DNA of 64,000 nucleotides from Pseudoalteromonas sp. XMcav2-N (lineage in GTDB: Bacteria; Pseudomonadota; Gammaproteobacteria; Enterobacterales; Alteromonadaceae). Location of the stretch: positions 62,001 through 126,000 of the forward strand of contig NZ_JAMXSF010000005.1 in the NCBI RefSeq assembly GCF_024124545.1, given 5' to 3'. The notes beneath the pieces are model-generated. The model made no database searches. It had not been told where the DNA came from and worked only from the letters and a program-made list of their open reading frames with translations. Position 1 is the stretch's first letter; every line of letters starts with the position of its first letter. A program made the translations under genes and the position numbers. Positions 52,390 to 61,375 of this stretch are shown here, one piece after another.

Positions 52390-54900
52390 ATGTGGTTAAG
52401 CGTGATACGCGTAATAGCCGTTTTGTTGACTGTCATGGCTGTTCTGATGTTGGATAGCGCAGCGCAATCCAATGAGCCCTCAGAGGGTTCGCTGGCACCG
52501 ATGTCACTTAGAGTATACAGCGATGCGACCAATCAACTTGGACTTGCAGAAATTCGTCAGATGGCTGAGAGTATGACCTCGGCTGGACAGAGTATTCGAC
52601 TGCAGCGGGGTATAGCGACCTGGGTACGGATTGATATACCTGCAAACCCAAACAATGAACGGGTCATCTACACCCAGCCTGTTCAGGGTGTACTCAAGTT
52701 TTATCTGGAGCGCTCAGGAAAACTGATTCAATACACGCTGATAGCGCCAACTAAAGAGCTTGTATCGTCTGCACAGTCGGTATTGCCCCACGTAAAAGTA
52801 CCCAGAGGTATGCAATCTGCACAGCTTTATATACAGGCTCAGGGGGCTTACCCACAATGGTTATCAATGGTAGCAGTACACGAAGCTGAATTTGTGCAGT
52901 TGCTTAGTCGCAAGGTATTTTTGTTTGGTGTTGAAACGGGCAGCATCTATTTTGTTGCCTTGTTTCTTATGCTCATGGCCGTGTCTCAATTCCGTCCCGG
53001 GTTATTGGCTCTGGGGGGATACGTATTACTGGTCGCGGTTATCAGCGGCGCGGAAAGTGGCGTGAATATGTTATTATTCCCCACGACTATCAGTAGCGCA
53101 ATGGCAACTTATAGCAGTCAGCTGTTTTTGCTTTGCCTTGCCTGCGTGCTGTGTTTTTTCCACTACTTTGCGGTGGAGAAAAGATTAAACGAACAGCATA
53201 GGTATTATTTGTGGCGGCTGTTATGGAGCTTGTTACTGGTGGTCTGTATCAGTGCGCCATTACATACTGGCTATCAACTGCTGTTCCAGGTGATGGCCGG
53301 ATTGGTTGTTACGGCTTATGTATCTTATTTACTTTGTATGCAACCTTCACAGTATCAACATGAAGCACGCATATTAGCCATTGCTTTTCTGCCCGCACTG
53401 GCGTTGCTGGTGATTCTGATGTTGGGGCAATTGGGTGTGCTTGCATTGTCTCATTACTTTTTAGTCAATCATTCCTTACTGACTGGCCATATATTGTTGT
53501 TGGCCTATTACGTTTACTGGCACGAACGGCAAAAGAAGCTGCTGTTACTTAAGTATGCAAACCATGACAAAGAAACCGGGCTGCCCAACCGTCACATGCT
53601 GCAAAAAGCGCTGGACGGGTTACAAAGTACTCATCAGCATCACACATTAGTGATGTTTCGGCCTAAAGTGTTGAGCGTAATCCGGTTAAATATGGGGTGG
53701 GATTATGCAGCGATACAGTTGAAGTCGTTGCTAAAAAAAGTCCAAATCCAACTCGACACTTATGGTCGAGTGACGGTTGCCGCAGAGCCTAACAGTCGCA
53801 CAGAGATATATCGACTGGATGATACGCTGTTTGCCATTGTCTTACGTGGTAAGTTGGAGTTGAGTCAGGTTGAGCAGTATGCATGCTTGTTGGCGTCCAT
53901 TTTTGAAGAAGGGGTTAGTTTTAAGGGGGAATTGTTGGTTGATCAGTTGGAAATTGGTGTTGCCAGCAACCCCGTCCATGCCCAAACTACAGAGGCTTTG
54001 ATGCAACGCGCATTACAGGCGATATCGACACGCCCCCTCGGGACACAAAAGTGGCAATTATTCGATCATAACGACTCTTTGTATCTGGAGCGGCGAATCA
54101 AAGTCGCCTCTTCTTTAAAATATGCCGTAGCACAGAACCAGTTTTCTCTCTATTTTCAGCCTCAGGTTAAGCTGCAACAGGGTGAAGTGTTTGGGGCCGA
54201 AGTCTTGCTACGTTGGCATCACCCAGAGCTAGGTGTGATCCCACCAGATGAGTTTATTCCTATTGCTGAATCGTCGGGCATGATCCCCGAAATCACAGAC
54301 TGGGTAGTTGAGCAGGCGTTGACTGCACAAGCAGAGCTGTGTTGTGTTTATCCGCAGCATGTCCTGTCACTGAATGTCTCCGGAAAAGACATTGGCAGAA
54401 AGGATCTTGCCGTGCAATTGATCACTTTGATCAGCCAGCTGAACCTGGCTCCCTCACAGCTGATGCTGGAAATTACAGAATCTGTCACTTTGGCAAATGA
54501 GGTTGACCTTAACGAAATCATAGATGGCTTCAAAAGGCTGGGTGTCAAAATGGCCATTGACGATTTTGGCACGGGTTATTCATCGCTGGCATACTTAAGC
54601 CAGTTGGGTGTTGACGAAATCAAAATTGACAAGAGTTTCGTCATGAACATAGCCAGCTCGGCGACCAACCAGACGATTTGTAAGGCTACCTGTGATATGG
54701 CACATAACCTGGGCTCTCAAGTTGTTGCTGAGGGTGTTGAGAGTGTGCAAAGCTATCAGATGTTGCAAGCTTTTGGCTGTGATATTGGTCAGGGGTTTTA
54801 CATTTCCCGACCCCTCCCGTTTGCAGAGTACCGCAGCTGGTTGACGGAATTTATTGCATTTGACGATATAACGCAGCACCTAGCATCCGAAAGTAACTAG
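52390..54900 (+). CDS. 7TM sensor with degenerate GGDEF and active-looking EAL domain (c-di-GMP phosphodiesterase)
   Basis: This is an 836-residue protein. The ATG at 52390 follows AAGGAGG; an upstream in-frame start lacks a site. It has a signal-like N-terminus, a periplasmic 7TMR-DISM-like domain (about 35-170), seven hydrophobic helices (about 175-385), a GGDEF-like domain opening with DKETGLPNRHML but with RLDDTLFAIVLRG where GGDEF should be, and an EAL domain (about 570-820) with EVLLRWHH, ITES, IDDFGTGYSSLAYL, DEIKIDKSFV and VVAEGVES. The EAL signature reads EVL. Metal-binding residues (Glu, Asn in SLNVS, Glu in EITES, Asp-Asp, Lys, Glu) are kept, so hydrolysis of c-di-GMP is expected but cyclase activity is not. 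Confidence 0.9.
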   Translation: MWLSVIRVIAVLLTVMAVLMLDSAAQSNEPSEGSLAPMSLRVYSDATNQLGLAEIRQMAESMTSAGQSIRLQRGIATWVRIDIPANPNNERVIYTQPVQGVLKFYLERSGKLIQYTLIAPTKELVSSAQSVLPHVKVPRGMQSAQLYIQAQGAYPQWLSMVAVHEAEFVQLLSRKVFLFGVETGSIYFVALFLMLMAVSQFRPGLLALGGYVLLVAVISGAESGVNMLLFPTTISSAMATYSSQLFLLCLACVLCFFHYFAVEKRLNEQHRYYLWRLLWSLLLVVCISAPLHTGYQLLFQVMAGLVVTAYVSYLLCMQPSQYQHEARILAIAFLPALALLVILMLGQLGVLALSHYFLVNHSLLTGHILLLAYYVYWHERQKKLLLLKYANHDKETGLPNRHMLQKALDGLQSTHQHHTLVMFRPKVLSVIRLNMGWDYAAIQLKSLLKKVQIQLDTYGRVTVAAEPNSRTEIYRLDDTLFAIVLRGKLELSQVEQYACLLASIFEEGVSFKGELLVDQLEIGVASNPVHAQTTEALMQRALQAISTRPLGTQKWQLFDHNDSLYLERRIKVASSLKYAVAQNQFSLYFQPQVKLQQGEVFGAEVLLRWHHPELGVIPPDEFIPIAESSGMIPEITDWVVEQALTAQAELCCVYPQHVLSLNVSGKDIGRKDLAVQLITLISQLNLAPSQLMLEITESVTLANEVDLNEIIDGFKRLGVKMAIDDFGTGYSSLAYLSQLGVDEIKIDKSFVMNIASSATNQTICKATCDMAHNLGSQVVAEGVESVQSYQMLQAFGCDIGQGFYISRPLPFAEYRSWLTEFIAFDDITQHLASESN

Positions 54901-55678
54901 AGGTGGCAAGGCATGTTTCAGCCGCAATGGTTTCGCCCGGAAAGCCACCTTGACGTGCCAGTTCAGAGCCAAGCACATCGTCTACCAAAAAGGCATTTCG
55001 GATATGAGTATCAGTGGCTATGACCCATTCAAAAGCCCGAGCTGTTAACTCTTGTGGTCGTGCGTAGTATTGGGTGCCGCGTGCTTTGTCTAGTAACGCA
55101 GCATGCTTAAAGTAGTCGCTGGGCTCTAGGCCGTGGCTATCCAGCAGCAGGAGGCGAAATAGCGCATCAAGCTGCTGATTAAGCGGGTGTGACAGATTCG
55201 GCGTATGAGTAAGCCAAAGTGCCGATGCAAAGTCATGTGCGCTTACTTTGTCGAACATATGCTTAGCAATATAGTGATCAAACGCGTGCCACCATTCATG
55301 CGCCAGCGCGCCGCCACCGGCGTTTTTCGCCAGCGCCAGCGTCCGTTGACTGCTGTCATAATGCGCCTGAACGCCAGCTTGTCCACCGCTGCCAAATGCT
55401 AGATTCAATGTGCCTCGCAGACCAATTGCGACAGGGGGAATTGACAAAATCTGGGTCAGGTCGGCCAGAGCATCGTAAACTAGGTTAGCGGCAATATGTT
55501 GTTCTTGTTTGTCGACCCAGGCGCCTAGTGTTATGGTTTTAAAGCCAAAGGTTGTCCTTATTTCGTCAAAACTGGCTTGGTCGCCGAAGCGATAATCTGG
55601 TCCACGGCGGTAAAACCGGCGCTTCAAACGATTACGAGAGGTATTCATCGAGCGATTATTCGGCCGGTTATTCGTCAT
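54851..55678 (-). CDS. CLCA_X-family putative zinc metallopeptidase (HEWWH)
   Basis: This is a 275-residue protein from the ATG at 55678; one seven codons upstream (55699) is possible, and neither has a clear site. RFYRRGPDYRFGDQASFDEIRTTFGF opens it, LALAKNAGGGALAHEWWHAFDHYI carries the H-E-x-x-H zincin motif, and the later YYARPQELTARAFEW looks like the third-ligand Glu region. I match it to the CLCA_X family of Vibrio/Alteromonadales from these segments. It overlaps the DTW gene by 11 bp at its start and the convergent EAL gene by 50 bp at its end, so the last 16 codons are coding on both strands. The substrate is unknown. Confidence 0.8.
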   Translation of the reverse strand: MTNNRPNNRSMNTSRNRLKRRFYRRGPDYRFGDQASFDEIRTTFGFKTITLGAWVDKQEQHIAANLVYDALADLTQILSIPPVAIGLRGTLNLAFGSGGQAGVQAHYDSSQRTLALAKNAGGGALAHEWWHAFDHYIAKHMFDKVSAHDFASALWLTHTPNLSHPLNQQLDALFRLLLLDSHGLEPSDYFKHAALLDKARGTQYYARPQELTARAFEWVIATDTHIRNAFLVDDVLGSELARQGGFPGETIAAETCLATSSYFRMLGAALYRQMQ

Positions 55679-56276
55679 GCAAATACCGTTGCTTGACATG
55701 AGCTGGCATGAACCGGGTTTGTTGCTCTATCATCCCTGCCAAAGCGTGATACAAAGGTTCAGGTGAAATTGCTTCATACAAGTGCAAAAAGTGGGCTGTC
55801 GCCTCAAGTGTTGACAGGCTAAATGCCTGTTCGGCTTTGCGAATGTGATACTGATTTTTTGGCAAGTCGGCGAATGAGACATGAGGAAGGCTCATCAACC
55901 AGGGGTTGAGCATAAGCATTTTGTGGACTTTTTTCCAGGTTCCATCCAAAACCACTAAGGTTTCTATGGCTGGTAGAGTTTCTCTTTCCGCGGGCGCTGG
56001 CAGTGTTGTGGCACGTTCAGAAGGGTAGAGTAGCGCACATAGGCTTGAGCAAAGCTGCTCGCGCACTTGCGCAAAATCTGTTTCAGATTCACCAATGACA
56101 ACCTCAAGGTTACTCAGCTGCAATGATAATAAGCGAACCGTATTCTTAGCTACTTTGACTTCACTGGGGTGTTGTAACACCAGTATCTTACAGTGATTTT
56201 TGAGAGGCTTGCCCAGGAACTTGCAGACGCAGGTCTGCTCAGGGAAGTGGCAGTGATTGCAAAGTGTTCGTTTCAT
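55668..56276 (-). CDS. DTW-domain protein (tRNA-uridine aminocarboxypropyltransferase-like)
   Basis: This is a 202-residue protein with four Cys near the N-terminus (Cys6, Cys9, Cys16, Cys18), a zinc knuckle, then ILVLQHPSEVKVAKNTVRLL and the D-x-T-W signature DGTWKKVHKM. The C-terminal LPHVSFADLPKNQYHIRKAEQAFSLSTLEA is usual for the TapT/YfiP family, which makes acp3U in tRNA using SAM. It is followed on the same strand by the overlapping CLCA_X gene. Confidence 0.9.
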   Translation of the reverse strand: MKRTLCNHCHFPEQTCVCKFLGKPLKNHCKILVLQHPSEVKVAKNTVRLLSLQLSNLEVVIGESETDFAQVREQLCSSLCALLYPSERATTLPAPAERETLPAIETLVVLDGTWKKVHKMLMLNPWLMSLPHVSFADLPKNQYHIRKAEQAFSLSTLEATAHFLHLYEAISPEPLYHALAGMIEQQTRFMPAHVKQRYLHDE

Positions 56277-56403
56277 CGCATTATTTTACTGTTTTTTATG
56301 CTGTAGATCATATCATAGTTTGCAGTTTAGGGCCCTCTTAGCTAGCATTAACCTTAAGAGAGGCTGTTGGTGGGTTTGTTAGCCAGATAGTGAAAGGACT
56401 AAT

Positions 56404-56748
56404 ATGAACGTAATAATAGATGAAGCTTGCCTGGATACGATGCAGTCCCTGTTAGGCGAGCAATTTTCAGATACCTTAGTGTTTTGCATCAGTGAATTCG
56501 AACGATTAGAGCGTGAAGTCAGAGAGTCATTACCTGTTGATCTTGAAGCTGCTACACGTAACGCACATAGCTTAAAATCCAACGCTGCGCAGTTTGGAGC
56601 AATGAGTCTGTCTGATAGTGCCCGTGAAGTAGAAATGCTGCTTTTGCAGGGGGATGTGAACTCGGCCAAAGAGGCGCTTGGCAGTTTGTCACAGCAAGTG
56701 ATTGGCTCTACTACTAAGCTGCAACAGTGGTTGATGGCTAACGCATAA
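56404..56748 (+). CDS. Stand-alone Hpt phosphotransfer protein
   Basis: This is a 114-residue helical protein with the Hpt signature NAHSLKSNAAQFGA; His55 is the phospho-acceptor. Such proteins relay phosphate between hybrid kinases and receivers. The kinase is not adjacent: the large propeller kinase in this window has no receiver, so is an unlikely partner, whereas the single receiver at 32430-32828 could be a terminal acceptor (speculative). A terminator follows. Confidence 0.9.
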   Translation: MNVIIDEACLDTMQSLLGEQFSDTLVFCISEFERLEREVRESLPVDLEAATRNAHSLKSNAAQFGAMSLSDSAREVEMLLLQGDVNSAKEALGSLSQQVIGSTTKLQQWLMANA

Positions 56749-56778
56749 GCGTGGCAAGTATCTGCATCTCAAAAACTG

Positions 56779-56813
56779 ACAGCTCAAGGGCGTAATTGAG
56801 CTGTTTTCTCTTT
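56779..56813 (+). terminator. Intrinsic terminator after the Hpt gene
   Basis: ACAGCTCAA (56779-56787) pairs with TTGAGCTGT (56796-56804) around an 8-nt loop, followed by a T-rich run. Confidence 0.8.
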
Positions 56814-56947
56814 GTTATCTCCCCCTGAACAAGTGGCTGCGAGCACGGTTCGATCATCGTCCTATTCCCCTTTTAAAACTCTGTGCTGAATGTGCTTTTC
56901 TTCCTGTCAGCAGGGCGCTATTCTAGGAGCCTGAATGGGGAGAAACA

Positions 56948-58165
56948 ATGATAAAAATTACTAAAAGCAGCAAACTCAATGGGGTATGCTACGACATTCG
57001 CGGGCCCGTATTGTCACAGGCAAAAAAAATGGAAGACGAGGGCACTAAAGTCCTCAAACTGAACATCGGCAATCCGGCTGCGTTTGGGTTTGATATGCCC
57101 GAAGATATGCACCGTGACATCATTCGCAATTTGTCAGATGCTCAGGGTTATTGTGATTCCAAAGGACTGTATTCCGCCCGGGTTGCAGTTTATCAGCACT
57201 ACCAGCAGAAAAGCCTGCCAAACATCAGTGTCGACAACATATTCATCGGCAATGGGGTGAGTGAGCTTATCCAGATGGTAACTCAGGCACTGTTAAACGA
57301 CGGCGATGAGGTACTGATACCTGCACCTGATTATCCTTTGTGGACTGCGTCTGTAAAGCTGTCGGGCGGTAAACCCGTGCACTATTTGTGTGATGAAGCC
57401 GCCGACTGGTTTCCTGATTTGGCTGATATCAGAGCCAAAATCACACCTAAAACACGCGCTCTGGTATTGATCAATCCAAACAATCCAACTGGTGCTGTCT
57501 ACAGTAAAGCGCTTCTTGAGGGGCTTATTGATATTGCCAGAGAGCATAACCTGTTGCTGCTCAGCGATGAAATCTATGAAAAAATCCTCTACGACGGAGC
57601 CGTGCACTGGTCAATTGCATCTTTGTGTGATGATTTACCTGTGATCACCTTCAATGGGTTGGCGAAGACTTATCGGGCAGCCGGTTTACGGATGGGCTGG
57701 ATGGTACTGAGTGGAAAAGTGTCAGTGATGAAGGACTTGATAGATGGTCTCAATATGCTGGCATCGATGCGTTTGTGTGCCAATGTGCCCGCACAATTTG
57801 CGATCCAACAGGCACTCGGAGGAGTACAGTCGATAGACGCATTGATCCAACCTGGCGGGCGTTTGTATGAGCAGCGTCAGATTGCGTGGCAAGGGTTGAA
57901 TGATATTCAGGGAGTGTCCTGTGTTAAGCCTATGGGAGCACTATATGCTTTCGCTAAAATAGATACGCAACATTTTAATGTGAAGAATGATGAACGAATG
58001 ATGCTGGATCTGTTGCGCGAAGAGAAAATATTGCTTGTGCATGGCAGGGCATTTAACTGGCCACAGCCGGATCATTTCCGGTTGGTATTCTTACCGCATA
58101 TGGATGAGCTGGAGCCTGCCATGGCCAGGATGCAGCGATTTTTCGCACATTATCGCCAGCAATAG
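56948..58165 (+). CDS. alaA: Alanine transaminase AlaA-like, PLP class I aminotransferase
   Basis: This is a 405-residue protein. KSSKLNGVCYDIRGPVLSQAKKMEDEGTKVLKLNIGNPAAFGF, QGYCDSKGLYSAR and FNGLAKTYRAAGLRMGWM (PLP-binding Lys) match E. coli AlaA almost stepwise. It converts pyruvate plus glutamate to alanine plus 2-oxoglutarate. GGGGAG precedes the ATG. It converges on the M15 peptidase gene with only 17 bp between stops. Confidence 0.92.
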   Translation: MIKITKSSKLNGVCYDIRGPVLSQAKKMEDEGTKVLKLNIGNPAAFGFDMPEDMHRDIIRNLSDAQGYCDSKGLYSARVAVYQHYQQKSLPNISVDNIFIGNGVSELIQMVTQALLNDGDEVLIPAPDYPLWTASVKLSGGKPVHYLCDEAADWFPDLADIRAKITPKTRALVLINPNNPTGAVYSKALLEGLIDIAREHNLLLLSDEIYEKILYDGAVHWSIASLCDDLPVITFNGLAKTYRAAGLRMGWMVLSGKVSVMKDLIDGLNMLASMRLCANVPAQFAIQQALGGVQSIDALIQPGGRLYEQRQIAWQGLNDIQGVSCVKPMGALYAFAKIDTQHFNVKNDERMMLDLLREEKILLVHGRAFNWPQPDHFRLVFLPHMDELEPAMARMQRFFAHYRQQ

Positions 58166-58182
58166 TGGCCCCCGACACTGAG

Positions 58183-58863
58183 CTATTCACAAATGTTGTC
58201 GATGTACTGGGTGTATAGCGTCGGCAACATCTCCAAAATGGTGGGTCTGGCTGCAACTTCATGACTGCGGATCACTGTTGCCAGTGTCTCCACACTTAAG
58301 GCCTCCATCATACCCGCAGCACTCAGCCTGTGACTGATATGCCACGGCTCGGCAGCAACGCCACCCTGATAACGCTGATAGGGCCGAAAGAAACCGAATT
58401 CAGCCAGGTGTTCGCTCATCCAGCCATTAAATTCAGCAAATGGTCCACCCTGTTCATACTCCCAGGGCTCCAGCTGCAACTTTTTATCTGCGGGCAGGCA
58501 ATTGCTGGCGTACACATCCAGATCGGTACCGAAGTGGTGGCGGCTGGCACCGGGGAGAGCGGAGTAGAGCATAATGGCGTGTACACGGGCTTGTGGTGTC
58601 AATAAAGACAGGTCGACCGGCTCATTTTGACTGTTTAACACCGGGCGCAACCCCTGAGCCTTGTTATTCCAGATCAGGCACTGCCGATGAAAGTCGCGAT
58701 GAGCCGAAGCAATAGAAAACGTAAATCCGGCTTGCTTTGCTGCTTTACTCAGTGCCAACAGATCACGTTGTATGGCACTGTGAATGAACACATTGGCATA
58801 CGAGATCAGGTGGCTGGTGGACAGGCCACATGCCTGAGACGCAAGTGTGCTGAGGTGGTTCAT
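58183..58863 (-). CDS. M15-family D-alanyl-D-alanine carboxypeptidase-like protein (VanY type)
   Basis: This is a 226-residue protein with [25 protein letters not shown] (zinc ligands His and Asp) and AEPWHISHR (third His), the M15B pattern of VanY/DdpX enzymes. It has no obvious signal peptide, so it may be cytoplasmic or exported another way. It overlaps the preceding dapE gene by 4 bp (ATGA), so it is coupled to it. A role in peptidoglycan recycling fits with dapE (meso-DAP synthesis). Confidence 0.85.
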   Translation of the reverse strand: MNHLSTLASQACGLSTSHLISYANVFIHSAIQRDLLALSKAAKQAGFTFSIASAHRDFHRQCLIWNNKAQGLRPVLNSQNEPVDLSLLTPQARVHAIMLYSALPGASRHHFGTDLDVYASNCLPADKKLQLEPWEYEQGGPFAEFNGWMSEHLAEFGFFRPYQRYQGGVAAEPWHISHRLSAAGMMEALSVETLATVIRSHEVAARPTILEMLPTLYTQYIDNICE

Positions 58864-59999
58864 GTGAGCAGCTTTTCCAGGATCAGCTCATAGATTTCAG
58901 CAAGCTGGTCGAGTGACTTCACACTCACACGCTCGTTAACCTGATGAATGGTTGCATTGACAGGGCCCAGTTCGATCACTTTACAGCCGGTTTGCGCAAT
59001 AAATCGCCCATCGGAAGTACCACCCGTTGTTTCCGGGTTTGCATCAATGCCAGTCACCATTTTAACGGCATCCAGTGTGACATTTAACAGTGGACCCGGT
59101 TCGGTTAAAAAGGGCAGGCCATTCAGTGTCCAGTGAAGTTCATAGTCCAGATCATGCTTGTCGAGTATCTCACACACTCGGGCTTTGAGCTGCTCTGCTG
59201 TGACTTCTGTACTGAAGCGAAAATTAAACTGTACATCCAGGTTGCCGGGGATCACATTACCGGCGCCGGTGCCACCATGGATGTTTGAGATTTGGAAGCT
59301 GGTGGCCGGGAAAAACGCATTTCCTTGATCCCATTGTATGGTGCTGAGCTCAGTCAGCGCCGGTGTAGCCTGGTGGATTGGGTTTTTGGCAAGGTGAGGG
59401 TAGGCAACATGACCTTGCACGCCCTTGATGGTGAGGTGTCCGGTCAGTGAGCCTCGGCGTCCGTTTTTCACCACGTCACCCAATTGTTCTCTGGACGACG
59501 GCTCGCCAACCAGGCACATGTCTATTTTTTCATTTCTGGCTTCGAGCAAATCAACTACTTTAGTCGTGCCATTAATAAATGGACCCTCTTCATCTGAGGT
59601 GATCAGAAAACTGATCGACCCGTTATGATCAGGAAAACGCGCGACAAAACGCTCTGTGGCTACCACCATAGCCGCCAGTGAACCTTTCATATCGGCGGCG
59701 CCACGGCCATGCAACATACCGTCGTTTATCTCTCCTGAAAATGGTGGATAACGCCAGTCTCGCTCATTACCGACAGGTACAACATCGGTGTGCCCTGCAA
59801 AGCAAAAATGCGGCCCCTGTGTGCCTTTACGTGCCCAGGTATTGAGCGTATCAACAAAAAAGTGCTCTTCGACTTTAAATCCCAGTGCACTGAGACGCTC
59901 GTTGATCATGGCCTGACACCCAGCGTCCTCTGGGGTCACAGAAGGGCGCTGGATAAGGGCTTTCGCAAGCGCGACTACCTCACTTTGAGTTTCACTCAT
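58860..59999 (-). CDS. dapE: Succinyl-diaminopimelate desuccinylase
   Basis: This is a 379-residue M20 peptidase-like enzyme: [12 protein letters not shown] (metal His/Asp), [29 protein letters not shown] (catalytic Glu) and [12 protein letters not shown] (C-terminal His). It removes the succinyl group in lysine and meso-DAP synthesis. It overlaps its neighbours by 4 bp on both sides; yffB-dapE is a conserved pair. Confidence 0.96.
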   Translation of the reverse strand: MSETQSEVVALAKALIQRPSVTPEDAGCQAMINERLSALGFKVEEHFFVDTLNTWARKGTQGPHFCFAGHTDVVPVGNERDWRYPPFSGEINDGMLHGRGAADMKGSLAAMVVATERFVARFPDHNGSISFLITSDEEGPFINGTTKVVDLLEARNEKIDMCLVGEPSSREQLGDVVKNGRRGSLTGHLTIKGVQGHVAYPHLAKNPIHQATPALTELSTIQWDQGNAFFPATSFQISNIHGGTGAGNVIPGNLDVQFNFRFSTEVTAEQLKARVCEILDKHDLDYELHWTLNGLPFLTEPGPLLNVTLDAVKMVTGIDANPETTGGTSDGRFIAQTGCKVIELGPVNATIHQVNERVSVKSLDQLAEIYELILEKLLT

Positions 60000-60346
60000 A
60001 GCGAGAAAATGTCCTGATATTGTGGTGCTTTAAAGCCAAGGTGATACTGGCCAGCGTGGAGCAGAATAGGGCGCTTGATCATCGCAGGCGCTGCCAGCAT
60101 ATGTTTTTGGGCACTATCTGCATCAAGGTTTTGCTTGTCCTCATCACTGAGAGCGCGATAAGTGGTGCCACGTTTATTGAGTACATTTTCCCAGCCCAGT
60201 GCGTCAACAAACTCCGCCAGCATCTGCGCGTCCAGACCGTCTTTGCGATAATCATGAAAGGTATAGCTGATGTCGTTTTGTTCAAGGAATTTTTTGGCTT
60301 TTTTAATGGTATCGCAGTTGCTGATACCGTACATAATGGTGGTCAT
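59996..60346 (-). CDS. ArsC/Spx-family protein (YffB type)
   Basis: This is a 116-residue thioredoxin-fold protein with [19 protein letters not shown], where the Cys is retained in N-C-D-T, and HDYRKDGLD. The YffB subgroup is conserved next to dapE and is not an arsenate reductase. The C-terminal [16 protein letters not shown] is typical. Translational coupling by 4-bp overlaps is seen on both sides. Confidence 0.92.
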   Translation of the reverse strand: MTTIMYGISNCDTIKKAKKFLEQNDISYTFHDYRKDGLDAQMLAEFVDALGWENVLNKRGTTYRALSDEDKQNLDADSAQKHMLAAPAMIKRPILLHAGQYHLGFKAPQYQDIFSL

Positions 60347-60849
60347 AAATTACATGCCCTGGCTAATGTGATTAGCGGATCTTTGCCCGCAGTGACTTGA
60401 TTTAAAGGATAATAACATGGTCCCAGCTTGTCTGCATTGAGCAGTATTAAAGTGCCCAGAATGTCGACGTCGCTCGGTACATCGAAATAACACAAAATAT
60501 CACCCATCGTGACCCGTTTTTTGCCATAGCTGTGTTGAATAAGGTGCTCTGTTTTTCGATATTCTGTCGGCAGCAGCAGGTGCAGGAGTATCAGCAAACC
60601 AGTCTTTGTCCTGAGTATAAACTCGCAGCCCTGTTGACTGATTTTTTCAACTTTTGCCGGGCAGGGGGCTAACATCATCGCTGAGTTGAGTTTGACACAT
60701 ACGCCCGGGCCCAGCATACCGCTGGCAAATAAAGGCTCAGGGTGATGACTGAGTGGATGTACTTTACCGGTAAAGGGACTGGCAATGTGCATGATCGGAT
60801 TGGCAATTTGCGCAATGGGCGCGTAATTAATCTGCTGTGATAAATGCAT
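60343..60849 (-). CDS. PTS EIIA(Glc)-like protein with altered active site
   Basis: This is a 168-residue protein resembling the glucose-type EIIA barrel: ASPFTGKVHPLSHHPEPLFASGMLGPGVCVKL is the conserved first half. The second half is divergent: the expected first active-site His region reads CEFILRTKTG (no His) and the phospho-His region LLILLHLLLP keeps a His but not the following F-G-I-D. It is therefore probably not an efficient phosphocarrier and more likely a regulatory or structural paralogue. It is coupled by overlaps to the ArsC-like and ACT genes. Confidence 0.78.
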   Translation of the reverse strand: MHLSQQINYAPIAQIANPIMHIASPFTGKVHPLSHHPEPLFASGMLGPGVCVKLNSAMMLAPCPAKVEKISQQGCEFILRTKTGLLILLHLLLPTEYRKTEHLIQHSYGKKRVTMGDILCYFDVPSDVDILGTLILLNADKLGPCYYPLNQVTAGKDPLITLARACNL

Positions 60850-61229
60850 CAGACAAACAGGTATCCGTCTTTTTTGAGTGCTTTAATGGCGTCAGGAAGT
60901 TGTGCTTCTTTGACCAAAATATAATCTGTGTCATAGGTCGAAATCGAAAAAATAGAGACATTGGCGCTGGCCAAAACGCCTGAAATATTGGCCATGATAC
61001 CGGTCAGAGAAAAACCCAGCGGACCAATGATTTCAAGTGCACGCCAATTTGGTTCAGTTGCAAAGCTGTCAAATTGGAGTGTGCTTGGACAAACAATGGA
61101 AAGCTCTTCGGAGGTTTTTGCTATGAAGAATATTTCCGCGGACATCACCTCTGCGGGCACAGCCTGCTCACTATCCAGACTATGGATGGTAAAATTGTGT
61201 GGCAATACCTGCAATGTTTGCTTCGACAT
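60849..61229 (-). CDS. ACT-domain protein
   Basis: This is a 126-residue protein with the C-terminal ACT fold (about 60-126): WRALEIIGPLGFSLTGIMANISGVLASANVSIFSISTYDTDYILVKE. The N-terminal 60 residues are a second ACT-like half. ACT_7-type proteins of this size are thought to bind amino acids and regulate metabolism; the ligand is unknown. It is the first gene of the operon leading to the EIIA-like, ArsC-like, dapE and M15 genes. Confidence 0.85.
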   Translation of the reverse strand: MSKQTLQVLPHNFTIHSLDSEQAVPAEVMSAEIFFIAKTSEELSIVCPSTLQFDSFATEPNWRALEIIGPLGFSLTGIMANISGVLASANVSIFSISTYDTDYILVKEAQLPDAIKALKKDGYLFV

Positions 61230-61321
61230 ATCCGAGTCCTGACACCTGTGACTCTTTCATAGTATAGCCAAGCATGGCCAAAAGAAACCTTTTTCCGTTG
61301 ACTACACACCTTGTTAAGTTG

Positions 61322-61353
61322 TAATTCGGAAAGCCTGTGTGCTTCCCGAATTA
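61322..61353 (-). terminator. 13-bp hairpin downstream of pta
   Basis: TAATTCGGAAAGC (61322-61334) and GCTTCCCGAATTA (61341-61353) pair fully except for one position that is a G-U pair on the minus strand; the loop is CTGTGT. It lies 23 bp after the pta stop. There is no U-tract, so it may stabilise the ackA-pta mRNA or be a weak terminator. Confidence 0.55.
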
Positions 61354-61375
61354 GGTGACGAACCAGGTTGAGGTG

